The notes under the pieces were generated by a model. The model was not told the origin of the DNA. It saw only the letters and a list, made by a program, of their open reading frames with translations, and searched no databases. From positions 124,001-188,000 of the IMG/VR virus record IMGVR_UViG_3300026512_000002: a stretch of DNA of 64,000 bases; one strand, 5' to 3'. The stretch comes from a virus. Positions 18,570-27,586 of this stretch are shown one piece after another. The position numbers and the translations under genes are program-made. Each line of letters begins with the position of its first letter. The stretch's first letter is position 1.

Positions 18570-18606
18570 TGTGGTGAAAATTATTCTAGATTTCATCACA
18601 TTTTTT
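18570..18606 (+). terminator. intrinsic terminator of the short rightward unit
   Basis: Stem 18570-18579 pairs with 18591-18600 (10 bp, one G-U), loop of 11 nt, followed by six T. On the opposite strand no T run follows, so it serves rightward transcription. Confidence 0.7.
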
Positions 18607-18607
18607 A

Positions 18608-19225
18608 TCAATATGCGGTATCGAAAAATTCGGATATTAACATATCTGAACTTTTCAATGTTGCATAATTGGCATCATCAATACCTTTTCTCATTATATT
18701 GTGATTAATCCCAATTGAATTTACGCTAACGCCTTCTATTAGCATATCTATATATGTTTCTAGTGTCTCAATTTTTTCTTTTATAAATCTATCAATGCCT
18801 TGGTCAACATACATTTTATTAAAATATAATTTATATTTCAAAAAAGTTTCTCTAAAATGATGTGTTAAATTATCTTTAACTGAATCAATACTAACAACTC
18901 TGATTATACTAACACATTTATCTATAACACTCATGATATTCGCATCAATCCTGTGATTTGTTTTCACATGTGCTTTGACGAGATCTAGACCAATAACTAA
19001 TAATCCTAGAAAATTATAAACTATTCGACCATCAGGTGAACCATCATTTGTTAAAATATTGGAATCTTGTCTTTTTTTCATATAATCGTCAACTAATTTA
19101 AAAAATTTATCTCTTTCAGAAGCTAGGTTATATATAGTAGTTTTACCAATCCCTATGGTGGATGCTTCTAGCATATCTTCCACAATTAAAGATAATTTCA
19201 TATTCATAACTGTTGTTTTATCCAT
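18608..19225 (-). CDS. helical protein, unknown function
   Basis: 205 residues, AGGA 7 nt before the ATG. Predicted all-helical, mixed charge, with GIGKTT near residue 26 that resembles the end of a Walker A loop but lacks the preceding hydrophobic strand and the rest of a P-loop fold, so I do not call it an ATPase. It has its own AACA-N6-TA element (19246-19257) despite lying just downstream of the chaperonin gene, which suggests late expression. No family recognised. Confidence 0.5.
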   Translation of the reverse strand: MDKTTVMNMKLSLIVEDMLEASTIGIGKTTIYNLASERDKFFKLVDDYMKKRQDSNILTNDGSPDGRIVYNFLGLLVIGLDLVKAHVKTNHRIDANIMSVIDKCVSIIRVVSIDSVKDNLTHHFRETFLKYKLYFNKMYVDQGIDRFIKEKIETLETYIDMLIEGVSVNSIGINHNIMRKGIDDANYATLKSSDMLISEFFDTAY

Positions 19226-19245
19226 AATTCATCCTATATATTGTT

Positions 19246-19257
19246 TATATTTTTGTT
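19246..19257 (-). promoter_or_regulatory. candidate late promoter, AACA-N6-TA
   Basis: Minus-strand AACAAAAATATA; predicted start at 19246, 21 nt before the start codon at 19225. Confidence 0.5.
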
Positions 19258-19319
19258 AACATATGTGTTATGATAGATGTGTTTAAATAATTTGTTTGAT
19301 TTGAATTTTTAATTAATAG

Positions 19320-21101
19320 TTATCTAACAATGCTAGGAGTGTCGATAAGAATTTGTCCTGTTGTTAATAGTAGTCCAATAATACTAAAAGCACTTTCTAA
19401 TATAACCAATTCAGTTAATGTTGGGTTAATAACTGACCAATCTTTATCTTCATATTGCTCCGTCACCATATTATAAACTATATTTTTTTCAATATACATT
19501 TTTTTAATCTCATCGATTCTTGCTAATAACTTATTCTTCACTGGTGCAACACCAATGATATTATCATTCTCAACATGATCGATTGTTATATCATATGCAC
19601 CACTGTTTTCCAACATCATTTTATACGGTGTTGTAAAAGCTACTAACAACCTATTTAGAATATCATTTAATAACTCGTTTCCATCGTTCTTACATTTATC
19701 TATTAAAATAGTCAACGCTTTAATCATACTCAAGTTACCACCAGGAACAATACCTGATTTAACAGCAGCTCTAGTAGCCAATGCTGCATCTTCTACAAGA
19801 TATTCTCTAGCTGTTTTATCTTCAGTTGTGTCACCACCAATATAAATAATAGCAACTTTACCATGTAACTTTTTATAACGTTCTTTTAAATTACCTAAAA
19901 CTTCAGTATAATCAACTTCTTTATCAGTTCTATTAACAATTCTATCTATCTCATCTTGTATTAAATAAAGTCGCTCATCCATTACTTTTTGTTCATAATC
20001 ACCATCGATAAATCTTGCCTGTTTATTAGTTATAACAATTTTTCTACATGTTCCAAATCTATTACTACTCCATGATAGGTTTTTATTATTAGTTATAGAT
20101 CTTAATGGTACTGCATTTAAATAAATTGCTAAATCTTCAAAAATTTCTTTATAGTTAGGTGTCGCTGTTGACATTCTAATTGCAGCTATAGGTAGATTAG
20201 GATTAATGTTTTTATTATGCATCAGAAAATCATTAGTAAAATCATGAGCAAAACCATTAGCTATAAAAATAATAGGTTTTCTTAACCCACCATCTGGTTC
20301 TGTTTGATCATTAATAATATTATATATAAACTTAGTATCCGCACCACTAAAAGTTCCATCATACATAATTATCAATGGTTCATCAAACTCTACGGTTTTT
20401 TTCTTAATATTTGTTATAAAAACAGGGTGTAAATAGCCCATATCTGCAACATAGCCTTCTTTAGACTCATAGTGTGTATCCTTACCTATTGATTTAGTTC
20501 CCATCAATGTAACGCCATTTCCCAATTCTTCATATATTTTACCAATAACATCACCTATTTCAACATCATTGTTTGCTGATATCGTAGCAACATTTTTAAT
20601 ATCGTCAACAGTTACAGTTGGTTTAGATATTTCATTCATAATAGTTTCAGAAATTTCATCTTTTATCTCATTAAGTATTGATAATAACTTGTGGGTCGGT
20701 GTAGTATGTTTTGTTCTCAAATCTTTTAAACTATTATACAATGTGTTGGCAATTATAATTGCAGATGTTGTGCCATCGCCAACTTTAGACATTTGTAAAA
20801 ATGATATTTGTTTAATAGTTTGTAAAACTTTAGCTTCGCCAGGGTTAGCATATTTAATATTGGTTAAGATAGTGTAACCATCTTTAGTAAAATATGTTCC
20901 TTTTAATGGGTCTCCAACCATAGTGTTTAACCCGAATGGTCCTAGTGAACTACCTACACTTGTTGTTATCTCATTAAGAGATTTTTCAATAATGTCTGTT
21001 GATTGTTTATAATCTAAAATATTTGTTGTTAAACCTTCTTCTTTTAGCATATTTTTGTTTCTATCTAAAAAATCTTGACTATATGGTACTGCGTATGTCA
21101 T
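19320..21101 (-). CDS. groEL: phage-encoded GroEL-type chaperonin
   Basis: 593 residues from the ATG at 21101, which has AAAGGAGG; the in-frame ATG at 21131 lies upstream of that site and overlaps the preceding gene. Signature positions of the equatorial ATP site are present: SSLGPFGLNTMV (53-61, cellular LGPKGRNVVL), FTKDGYTI (71-78), VGDGTTSAIIIA (107-118), IVPGGNLSMIKA, and a C-terminal ESAFSIIGLLLTT. It lacks the Gly-Gly-Met tail of bacterial GroEL. It folds or protects phage proteins in an ATP-driven ring; phage chaperonins of AR9, EL and OBP are known, without a matching co-chaperonin. No groES-like gene is seen here. It is the last gene of the baseplate operon, so its clients may be tail or baseplate proteins. 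Confidence 0.93.
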   Translation of the reverse strand: MTYAVPYSQDFLDRNKNMLKEEGLTTNILDYKQSTDIIEKSLNEITTSVGSSLGPFGLNTMVGDPLKGTYFTKDGYTILTNIKYANPGEAKVLQTIKQISFLQMSKVGDGTTSAIIIANTLYNSLKDLRTKHTTPTHKLLSILNEIKDEISETIMNEISKPTVTVDDIKNVATISANNDVEIGDVIGKIYEELGNGVTLMGTKSIGKDTHYESKEGYVADMGYLHPVFITNIKKKTVEFDEPLIIMYDGTFSGADTKFIYNIINDQTEPDGGLRKPIIFIANGFAHDFTNDFLMHNKNINPNLPIAAIRMSTATPNYKEIFEDLAIYLNAVPLRSITNNKNLSWSSNRFGTCRKIVITNKQARFIDGDYEQKVMDERLYLIQDEIDRIVNRTDKEVDYTEVLGNLKERYKKLHGKVAIIYIGGDTTEDKTAREYLVEDAALATRAAVKSGIVPGGNLSMIKALTILIDKCKNDGNELLNDILNRLLVAFTTPYKMMLENSGAYDITIDHVENDNIIGVAPVKNKLLARIDEIKKMYIEKNIVYNMVTEQYEDKDWSVINPTLTELVILESAFSIIGLLLTTGQILIDTPSIVR

Positions 21102-21111
21102 AACACCTCCT

Positions 21112-21363
21112 TTAATTTTGTTCGACACCATTTAATAATAATTTTTCATCATCTTCTGTTTTTTCAGGATGCTGTATTCTCATAAACGATTTATACATGT
21201 TATCTAACATGAACATATCGTATTTGTACATAATATCATTCAGCGGTACAGTTTTATCCATACCTAAATAGAAACCCATAATCTCATCCATAGTTGAGGC
21301 ATACTCTTCATTAACAGCTTCGCTTTTCTCAACATATGTTGTATCTAGATTAAAAGGTTTCAT
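21112..21363 (-). CDS. small protein overlapping the gp26/gp51-like gene, possible frameshift extension
   Basis: 83 residues from ATG 21363 (MKPFNLDTT) or 87 from ATG 21375. The gene starts inside the end of 21350-22771 in the +1 frame. There is no good ribosome site; GGGG precedes the second ATG. The overlap implies translational coupling, or +1 frameshifting at the upstream gene's ACC-TTT-TAA end, where the Phe tRNA could re-pair with TTT. The protein is acidic and helical with several Met (MYKYDMFMLDNMYKSFMR). The stop lies 10 nt before the chaperonin start. A tail or baseplate assembly role is inferred from the operon. Confidence 0.55.
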   Translation of the reverse strand: MKPFNLDTTYVEKSEAVNEEYASTMDEIMGFYLGMDKTVPLNDIMYKYDMFMLDNMYKSFMRIQHPEKTEDDEKLLLNGVEQN

Positions 21364-22771
21364 CGATGACCCCATCGAGGAGGCCTAAGACATTAATCCA
21401 CCTATTGCCTATGACCTCCCCGCAACTCCCACATTTAATTTCAGGTGTACCTATATGTACATCATATTTATTAGAAAACTCTTCAATAGCTACATCAATT
21501 TTATCAATATCGGTGGTGGATGTGATATTATGATAATAATTGTAAATTTCTTCAATATTTGTATCAGCTATAAATTCTAAGTCGCCAGTATTTTTTAATA
21601 ATTCTATATTTGGGTATAGAATGTTTTTAGTCATCATTGCTATTTGTAATATATGTGCATAATCAGCATATTGTTCATCAGTTGCAACACTAAGTATTTC
21701 TAACCTATCTTGTAATGAAGGTATTCTGATTTCTGAAACAACACCATCAGTTAATAGTATTTTCTCAGTCTGTGCCATTGGAGAATCCTTTAATAATTTA
21801 ACGGTATCTTTCTCACTATATAATAATTCTCTAAATTTATCATATGTCTCATCATTTTTTATTTGTAATAATTCATCTACTTTAAGTGACATTTCAGTTT
21901 CATTACCACAAACTTGTTTAATTTTCTGACCTTTATTATCAGGATCATCTTTTTCAACAATACTGTTACATGTTACTGTTATAGGTAGTTTATCAACAAT
22001 ACTGTTAACAATAAGACCATGTACCAACATAGGTTCATCTAGAAAACTAGTGATCTTTAACCAATCTTCAAAAGAAGGTTTACCGTTTTTATAACCAACA
22101 ATATTACTATTTACAATAGCATCCCAAATGATTTTGTATAGTATTTCTTTTTGATGATGTTCTGATTCGCTTCTAGCTGATTTAATTGTTAATTTTTCAG
22201 CAAATGTTATAGGTCTCACATCAACAACATACCCAGAATTAAATAACACTATTTTTTTTGTTTTAGTCATATATTTAATTTTAGTTTCTTTTACTCTTGA
22301 TAATATTTGTTTAGCTTTATCATCAATAGGGTTTTTAATAACCATATTATCAAGATTTAGTTTTTGTGCTATTAATTTAGATAAATCATCATTGGTAAAA
22401 GATCTTTCCTTTTTTATAATTGGTTTTGGTTGCTGTACATTACTTACTTCTTTTAAAGGGTTCTTTTTTTCAACAGCATGTGCCACATTTCGTTGTACTG
22501 TGGTGTTTTGAATATTGGCAGTATCTGGTTCGGTTACATGTTCTATTTTGGTATCATTGTCAGTACTAACTCCTAATGGTGACTCAATCTCTTGTCCAGG
22601 TTGTTGTTCTATTGTTGTTTTAATTGAGTCCAATCTTTCCCTACTACTAATTTCACCGGTGTTTTGGGTCTGTTCTTGTCGTGTTAACACAGGTGTGTTG
22701 GTCTCAATCACCTTATCCCAACCACTTACGCTTGTTGTTTCTTTCGCATTGTTTTTTTTAATTTCGTCCAT
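21350..22771 (-). CDS. baseplate hub assembly protein, T4 gp26/gp51-like
   Basis: 473 residues, GGAG 8 nt before the ATG. Residues 1-150 are Gln/Asn/Thr-rich and disordered-looking. From about 165 (KTKKIVLFNSGYVVDVRPITFAEKLTIKSA) to 330 the text follows the T4_baseplate pattern: membrane-free strand-rich start, 'xxRPxTxxExxxL', then a helical part and a paired cysteine element (VTCNSIV ... KQVCGNETEMSLKVDEL). A second Cys pair (KCGSCGEV) is near the C-terminus, probably zinc-binding. In T4 such proteins help build the baseplate hub but are not all in the finished virion. The neighbours upstream are a gp25-like and a hub-like gene, supporting the call. The N-terminal 150 residues are extra compared with T4. 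Confidence 0.45.
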   Translation of the reverse strand: MDEIKKNNAKETTSVSGWDKVIETNTPVLTRQEQTQNTGEISSRERLDSIKTTIEQQPGQEIESPLGVSTDNDTKIEHVTEPDTANIQNTTVQRNVAHAVEKKNPLKEVSNVQQPKPIIKKERSFTNDDLSKLIAQKLNLDNMVIKNPIDDKAKQILSRVKETKIKYMTKTKKIVLFNSGYVVDVRPITFAEKLTIKSARSESEHHQKEILYKIIWDAIVNSNIVGYKNGKPSFEDWLKITSFLDEPMLVHGLIVNSIVDKLPITVTCNSIVEKDDPDNKGQKIKQVCGNETEMSLKVDELLQIKNDETYDKFRELLYSEKDTVKLLKDSPMAQTEKILLTDGVVSEIRIPSLQDRLEILSVATDEQYADYAHILQIAMMTKNILYPNIELLKNTGDLEFIADTNIEEIYNYYHNITSTTDIDKIDVAIEEFSNKYDVHIGTPEIKCGSCGEVIGNRWINVLGLLDGVIDETF

Positions 22772-22792
22772 ATCACATACTCCTTTAAGATG

Positions 22793-23203
22793 TTATATTG
22801 TTTTATGTATAAATGCACTAATACCATTAGATATATTATTGTTGAATCTAAAATCAACCCCATATTGTGTAATATCATCTTTTACGTTATATACGATGCT
22901 CATTATAACCAAACCATTAATATTATCATCTTTTTTTATCGATATCGTAACTGTTCTCAATATTGGGATCTCATCCAAAAAAATATTAGAGATACTTCTA
23001 CTCAGTTCATCTAACACATCGTTTGTCAAGGTATTAAATTGATAATCTTGCAACCCTATACCGATAGAGCTAAACGGATATGCTTCACCAGCTAAAACTA
23101 TTATTATATGATACATTTGCACTAATGCTGTTTTAGCATGATTCAGAATGATACTGTTACCGTAATCATCTACATCTAGTGTCAATTCATTGTAAATATT
23201 CAT
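22793..23203 (-). CDS. baseplate wedge protein, gp25-like
   Basis: 136 residues, the length of T4 gp25. The order AGEAYPFSSIGIGLQDYQFN, a helix (NDVLDELSRSISNIFLDEIPIL) and paired strands (TVTISIKKDD, LVIMSIVYNVKD) is that of the gp25/lysozyme-like fold shared by contractile tails and type VI secretion TssE. In T4 it joins the wedge to the sheath base. It sits between the hub-like gene (13 nt) and the gp26/gp51-like gene (21 nt), as baseplate genes usually do. Key family Pro/Gly positions fit, but identity is low by eye. Confidence 0.55.
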   Translation of the reverse strand: MNIYNELTLDVDDYGNSIILNHAKTALVQMYHIIIVLAGEAYPFSSIGIGLQDYQFNTLTNDVLDELSRSISNIFLDEIPILRTVTISIKKDDNINGLVIMSIVYNVKDDITQYGVDFRFNNNISNGISAFIHKTI

Positions 23204-23215
23204 ACAACTCCATTA

Positions 23216-25636
23216 CTATACTATTAGAACATCAGGAGTGTCTAAAATACTATCTTTTTTAGGCACACTGTCAATATGACCAGCTATTATAAACTGTAAA
23301 TCATTATTATATATAATGTTATTTTGATATTTTATCTTCAAAATCTCAAATTTATGATATATGTCACCTATAGCTACATATATATGATCACTGGTTCTAT
23401 GTAATAAACTACCAGCATAATATGAGGCATAATTGTCCACACCATCCGATAATTTAAATATTATGATATCGCCAATACTGATGTCTTCTATGTTATCGAT
23501 TTTATTAAAATTGGTGGGTTTGTAGTATATGGTTCTATAATTACTAACTGACATTACTTGACCATATGTCAACACCATGTATATGTAGTATGGTGATAAC
23601 ATCCATGTTAACTGATATGAATCACGGATATCATTTCGAGTTAATGCTCCTGATTTCAACCATAACCAAACAATAATGATACTATCCCAACGTTTATTCA
23701 TATCAATTATATCTAAATTTTTTAAAATTGGTGTGATATCAGTTAGTTTATTTTGAAGCATACTGATACCTACGAATAGTTCTGGAATAGAACTTGTATG
23801 ATTTAAGTCTATTGGATATTTTGGATCCTCCCCTAATATGGGTGTTATCTCATTTTTTGATGTAGTCGATATTCTAATAGTACCACTATATATACTGATA
23901 TCAATATCAGTGTTATCATATAATATATTTTTACTCTCTAATATATCTTTATAGGCTACTAATGATGTACCGGTATTAATATAGTTTAAACCATAATTAG
24001 ATATAGTAATGTTTGATAGTTCAGGAATATTTTCTTTTAATTCATTTAATTTTACAAAAAGCCTATAATCTGATATTTTATTTATCTGATTCATTCTAAG
24101 GTTACTCATTAATAACATTGTAGGCTCATTATAACTGTTTGGGTTAAGTTGTAAATCCGATACTACTATTTGTTTATCAGCATTCTTGACAATTGTTTTA
24201 TTATCAATATAGTGTTGGTTAAATAACATTTCACGATGATCATATGTCAATTCTTCAACAACTTTTGTTAGTTTTAACATGACTCTTGGAATCAATGGTT
24301 TTATTTGATTAAATATATCATATAATAGAACCTTTTCAGTTATTTTATATTTACCATTATATAGTTTACCAATATTTTTATCATCATAATGAACATATAC
24401 ATGTTTGTTAAATGAAAACATATCCATATCAACATTTTCAACATTGATCAACATATTAAATGTTTTATCATTATATTCAGATATTATTCTAGTTTCAAAA
24501 AAAATACTATCATTTTGTTTCAATATTGTTTTTTTACGAAACGCTTTTTTACTAAGATTATATTCTTGTAGGTTTTTAGGTAAACGAACATCTACGACAT
24601 ATCCTTTATATGATACTTCTAAGCTATCACCATACAATTCTTTTGTAGAAGCTATTGTATTTATAATCTGAACACTATCTTCTGCTATAGGACAATATAT
24701 AGGTTTATTTGTTGTTGTCGTAACATCCCCTATTAAAAAACCTCTAGGGATTTTATATGTTGCAGCAGTATCCTTGCTCATTATTTCGAAATGGATATCA
24801 TAATCATCACGCCCTAATTCTTTTTGACTATCACATAATGTTAAATATTTACCATCAACATAATATTTATGTCCAAATATATATGTTCCTACATTGTTTT
24901 GTAGCTCGTTTAGCATATTATTAAAGTCACTATTATATAAATTTATAGTGGGTTGTCTGTTAGTGTTATCTACTGGTTGAGTTTTAATAACTAATTCGTT
25001 TAACTTATACGAACATTTTTTCACAACATCTTTAATAACCTCACCAACAGTAACAGCATTTCTATTAACAGAAAACGTTTTACGGTTATATAATAAAGCA
25101 TCTTTAACAACTAGCGATAAACTCAACATATAGCTATATGAATTATCGTCCACAATATTAGAAACTACAACATCTTGCTCATTGATAGGGTTTATGTTTA
25201 TCAAATCAACTAATACTAACTTAACATCATTATATGGTTTCTTTCCAAATATTCTAGTTGTACTATCAGAAGTTGTATTCAGGATATCATATATTGAACC
25301 ATACCCTATGGGTAAGTTTTGTTTATTTACAATATTTCGATCTATGTTTAGTTCAAAATATAAACTATCTTTCATAGTTGTATATGAACGATATACATCA
25401 TGTGCTATTTTATTAGACGTTCTGAGTTTAATATTAATAAGACTCATAAATGATGTACTATAATTATTAGTAATCTGAATTGAATCCAGATATTTTGTTA
25501 AATCAACATACTTGTTAGTATGTGGGTTAAAATATTTGAAACGTATATCATCGTTAGCAGCATATGCTTTTAATGATGATATATTTGGTATACTATTATT
25601 TATTTTAGAATAATCAATTAATTGTATTGGTTTCAT
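23216..25636 (-). CDS. baseplate hub-like protein (gp27 type)
   Basis: 806 residues, start AGGG 6 nt upstream. The first about 330 residues look like a hub: VDLTKYLDSIQITNNYST (a first strand pair), SLVVKDALLY, VGEVIKDVVKKC, and a region YNSDFNNMLNELQNNVGTYIFGHKYYVDGKYLTLCD that matches the common hub phrase 'nLxxxlxxLqxxyGiYxxGxkyyxDgxxlyl'. The remaining 450 residues are unusual for gp27 and may carry a spike-related or enzymatic domain; the last 100 residues (ISIGDIIIFKLSDGVDNYA, HIYVAIGDIYHKFEI) recall NlpC/P60 folds but lack an obvious catalytic Cys. It is the first gene of the baseplate-chaperonin operon, behind an AACA-N6-TA element. Confidence 0.5.
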   Translation of the reverse strand: MKPIQLIDYSKINNSIPNISSLKAYAANDDIRFKYFNPHTNKYVDLTKYLDSIQITNNYSTSFMSLINIKLRTSNKIAHDVYRSYTTMKDSLYFELNIDRNIVNKQNLPIGYGSIYDILNTTSDSTTRIFGKKPYNDVKLVLVDLININPINEQDVVVSNIVDDNSYSYMLSLSLVVKDALLYNRKTFSVNRNAVTVGEVIKDVVKKCSYKLNELVIKTQPVDNTNRQPTINLYNSDFNNMLNELQNNVGTYIFGHKYYVDGKYLTLCDSQKELGRDDYDIHFEIMSKDTAATYKIPRGFLIGDVTTTTNKPIYCPIAEDSVQIINTIASTKELYGDSLEVSYKGYVVDVRLPKNLQEYNLSKKAFRKKTILKQNDSIFFETRIISEYNDKTFNMLINVENVDMDMFSFNKHVYVHYDDKNIGKLYNGKYKITEKVLLYDIFNQIKPLIPRVMLKLTKVVEELTYDHREMLFNQHYIDNKTIVKNADKQIVVSDLQLNPNSYNEPTMLLMSNLRMNQINKISDYRLFVKLNELKENIPELSNITISNYGLNYINTGTSLVAYKDILESKNILYDNTDIDISIYSGTIRISTTSKNEITPILGEDPKYPIDLNHTSSIPELFVGISMLQNKLTDITPILKNLDIIDMNKRWDSIIIVWLWLKSGALTRNDIRDSYQLTWMLSPYYIYMVLTYGQVMSVSNYRTIYYKPTNFNKIDNIEDISIGDIIIFKLSDGVDNYASYYAGSLLHRTSDHIYVAIGDIYHKFEILKIKYQNNIIYNNDLQFIIAGHIDSVPKKDSILDTPDVLIV

Positions 25637-25656
25637 TACAAATCCCTATATATACT

Positions 25657-25668
25657 TATTATATTGTT
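25657..25668 (-). promoter_or_regulatory. candidate late promoter, AACA-N6-TA, for the baseplate-chaperonin operon
   Basis: Minus-strand AACAATATAATA; predicted start at 25657, 21 nt before the hub-gene start codon. Confidence 0.6.
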
Positions 25669-25683
25669 TTAAAGGTATTTTTC

Positions 25684-27519
25684 TTATTCGTATAATGATT
25701 CTATCATTGACGGTTTTTTATTCATATAGAAACGAGGATCATCTAATTGTTTTTTCAATTTCTCAAAACTGAAGCCAACAAACTGAGATTTGGTTTTAAT
25801 AGCTTCTGATAATCTTAATATACTATAGTCGTCAACAGTTATGTCTGGACTACTTAAATCTATATCACGATATATGTCACCACTATCCCTAATCATCATA
25901 CTGACTAACAATTCAACATGTGAGCTAACAATATCAATACCGTTCAATTCTATTAATTGTAGCAAATTGTTATAGTATGTCGAAAAATCTCCATCTAATA
26001 AATCGTTTTTACGATCAAATAAATATAACAACATATCTAGTGATTCTGATATTTCTTGATTATGAACTATAAATGTGAAAACAATTTTATTTAAAGTATC
26101 ACCGGTTATCACAATATCTTCATGTTCTATTGTGTCAAATTGGATATTTGCTGTTAATTTGACTGGTAAAACTATTTCCTCTTCAACATCTCCATTATGT
26201 AATGAGATAGTCATTGATACAATTTCCATGTGTTCTCGGCCTCTAGCAACATCTTCATTTGTAATAGTTATTGTGAAATCATTGTTATTTGGTATGATGG
26301 TATTATTATCTATATTGAAGTTATTTTTAATGATATCCGGCCATTCAATTTCATTAACATTAATCTTAGACATATGTTTGGTAGACAATATTGTTTGTGT
26401 AAACGGCTCCGTAGTACTTAAAGTTGAAACTATACCAACATGATAATCTTTTGTAACTTCATACATTTTCTTATTACCAAAACATTTTGAGCATACTTTA
26501 TTTTTTGTTTTGTAAGCACATGTGATAGGTGATCTAACACCAACAGTTGTGCCTATTAAATCGGTATCATCCATAGTAATATGTTTATCGGTACCTATAA
26601 TATTCTTACCAACTATTGTTTTTAAAATGTTCTCATTTTTCACAAAAATGTTTAAAGGCGTTTCACTACCACAATCACCATAAATAATACTCTCAGTATC
26701 CAATGATAATAGCTCAAATTTCCTTGTTAAATAACCAGCCTTACTAGTACCACCGAATATTAATATTGCGGCTTTACGAGCTGTTTCTGATGCTATATAT
26801 AAATCGCTAGCTGATCTCAGTCCACGTATAAGGGAAGTATTAACAGGTGTCGGTATAACACCCCCCATCATATTGGTTTTGAAACCTTCAACTAAAAAGG
26901 TCTCTTGCAACTGTTTAGGTTTGATACCAACACCACTATGGAGAAAATTCTTTAAACAAGTATCTTCGCTGTTTAAAATACTCAACATTCTATCTAACGC
27001 TATTTTAATTTTCTTTTCAGCTGTGTCTACAGGTTCGTTTGGATCTATATGATAGTCTAGTAGTTTTTTAAATTCTTTATTTCTAAAAGATAAATGTATT
27101 ATATCATATATATTTATAGTTGAACCTATATAGGTATTGGCTTTAGCTGCTAAAGTAGTCAATTCTTGTATTGCTTCTGCTATCAGTTTCTTAACAATAT
27201 ATCTATCTATATCTAAATCTAATAATGGTTGAAGTATATTTTGATCAATATGTTTATCCAATTCTTTAACAGTTGTATCTGTCATAATATTTGTATCAGA
27301 TATACTGATATTGAAATATATAAATGGTTTTAATATTATTAAATTCACATAGTATTGTGATTCTGTTAATTCTAATGTAACATTTTCATTTATTTTTACA
27401 GATACGATGTTGTTCCTTGTTTTAAAATCAATCTGTTTTAAAAATGATTTTATAGTTAGCGTGTACTCATCGTACGTGTCAAACATTAATGATTTTTCGA
27501 TTGGTTTACTGGTAGACAT
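25684..27519 (-). CDS. RNA polymerase beta' subunit, C-terminal half (split)
   Basis: 611 residues from the ATG at 27519, 5 nt after GGAGG; the ATG at 27531 lies inside the ribosome site. Roughly: residues 1-190 unlike bacterial beta'; about 205-265 the pre-bridge and bridge helix (GVIPTPVNTSLIRGLRSASD, YIASETARKAA, AGYLTRKF); zinc ligands in GDCGS (about 283) and CAYKTKNKVCSKC (about 335-347), so all four cysteines of the bacterial beta' C-terminal zinc site are kept; then the trigger-helix region VGIVSTLSTTEPFTQTILST (about 363-382), matching bacterial [20 protein letters not shown]. The catalytic aspartates are on the partner protein at 28781. It is a subunit of a phage multisubunit RNA polymerase of AR9/phiKZ type. 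No exact late motif precedes it. Confidence 0.88.
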   Translation of the reverse strand: MSTSKPIEKSLMFDTYDEYTLTIKSFLKQIDFKTRNNIVSVKINENVTLELTESQYYVNLIILKPFIYFNISISDTNIMTDTTVKELDKHIDQNILQPLLDLDIDRYIVKKLIAEAIQELTTLAAKANTYIGSTINIYDIIHLSFRNKEFKKLLDYHIDPNEPVDTAEKKIKIALDRMLSILNSEDTCLKNFLHSGVGIKPKQLQETFLVEGFKTNMMGGVIPTPVNTSLIRGLRSASDLYIASETARKAAILIFGGTSKAGYLTRKFELLSLDTESIIYGDCGSETPLNIFVKNENILKTIVGKNIIGTDKHITMDDTDLIGTTVGVRSPITCAYKTKNKVCSKCFGNKKMYEVTKDYHVGIVSTLSTTEPFTQTILSTKHMSKINVNEIEWPDIIKNNFNIDNNTIIPNNNDFTITITNEDVARGREHMEIVSMTISLHNGDVEEEIVLPVKLTANIQFDTIEHEDIVITGDTLNKIVFTFIVHNQEISESLDMLLYLFDRKNDLLDGDFSTYYNNLLQLIELNGIDIVSSHVELLVSMMIRDSGDIYRDIDLSSPDITVDDYSILRLSEAIKTKSQFVGFSFEKLKKQLDDPRFYMNKKPSMIESLYE

Positions 27520-27586
27520 GATGACCTCCATGGTTAAATAATAACCATTAAATCATATTGTACTACTAAATGTCAAGATAGGTTTT

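Larger units (their letters stand above)
18354..18606 (+). ncRNA. candidate small RNA or mini-mRNA in the only long intergenic gap
   Basis: The gap 18275-18607 holds no ordinary gene. On the plus strand it has a late-promoter-like element (18343-18354), a hairpin (18422-18428 with 18435-18441), a strong ribosome site (AGGAAGG, 18446-18452), a 14-codon reading frame (18465-18509) and a terminator. Both flanking genes run leftward, so this is a separate rightward unit. It may be a regulatory RNA, or an mRNA for a basic micropeptide. Confidence 0.35.

Noticed and set aside
18608-19225. GIGKTT as a Walker A motif in the 205-residue protein.
   Set aside because: It lacks the preceding beta strand and first Gly at the right distance, and no Walker B is present.
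22788-22802. AACAATATAACA on the minus strand as a further late promoter before 22771.
   Set aside because: The T-W pair is replaced by C-A, and the gene follows its neighbour by 21 nt in an operon.
23216-23530. NlpC/P60 peptidase domain at the C-terminus of the hub-like protein.
   Set aside because: The GDIIIF and HIYVAIGD text is suggestive, but no catalytic Cys in a D-C-S-G-like context is present.
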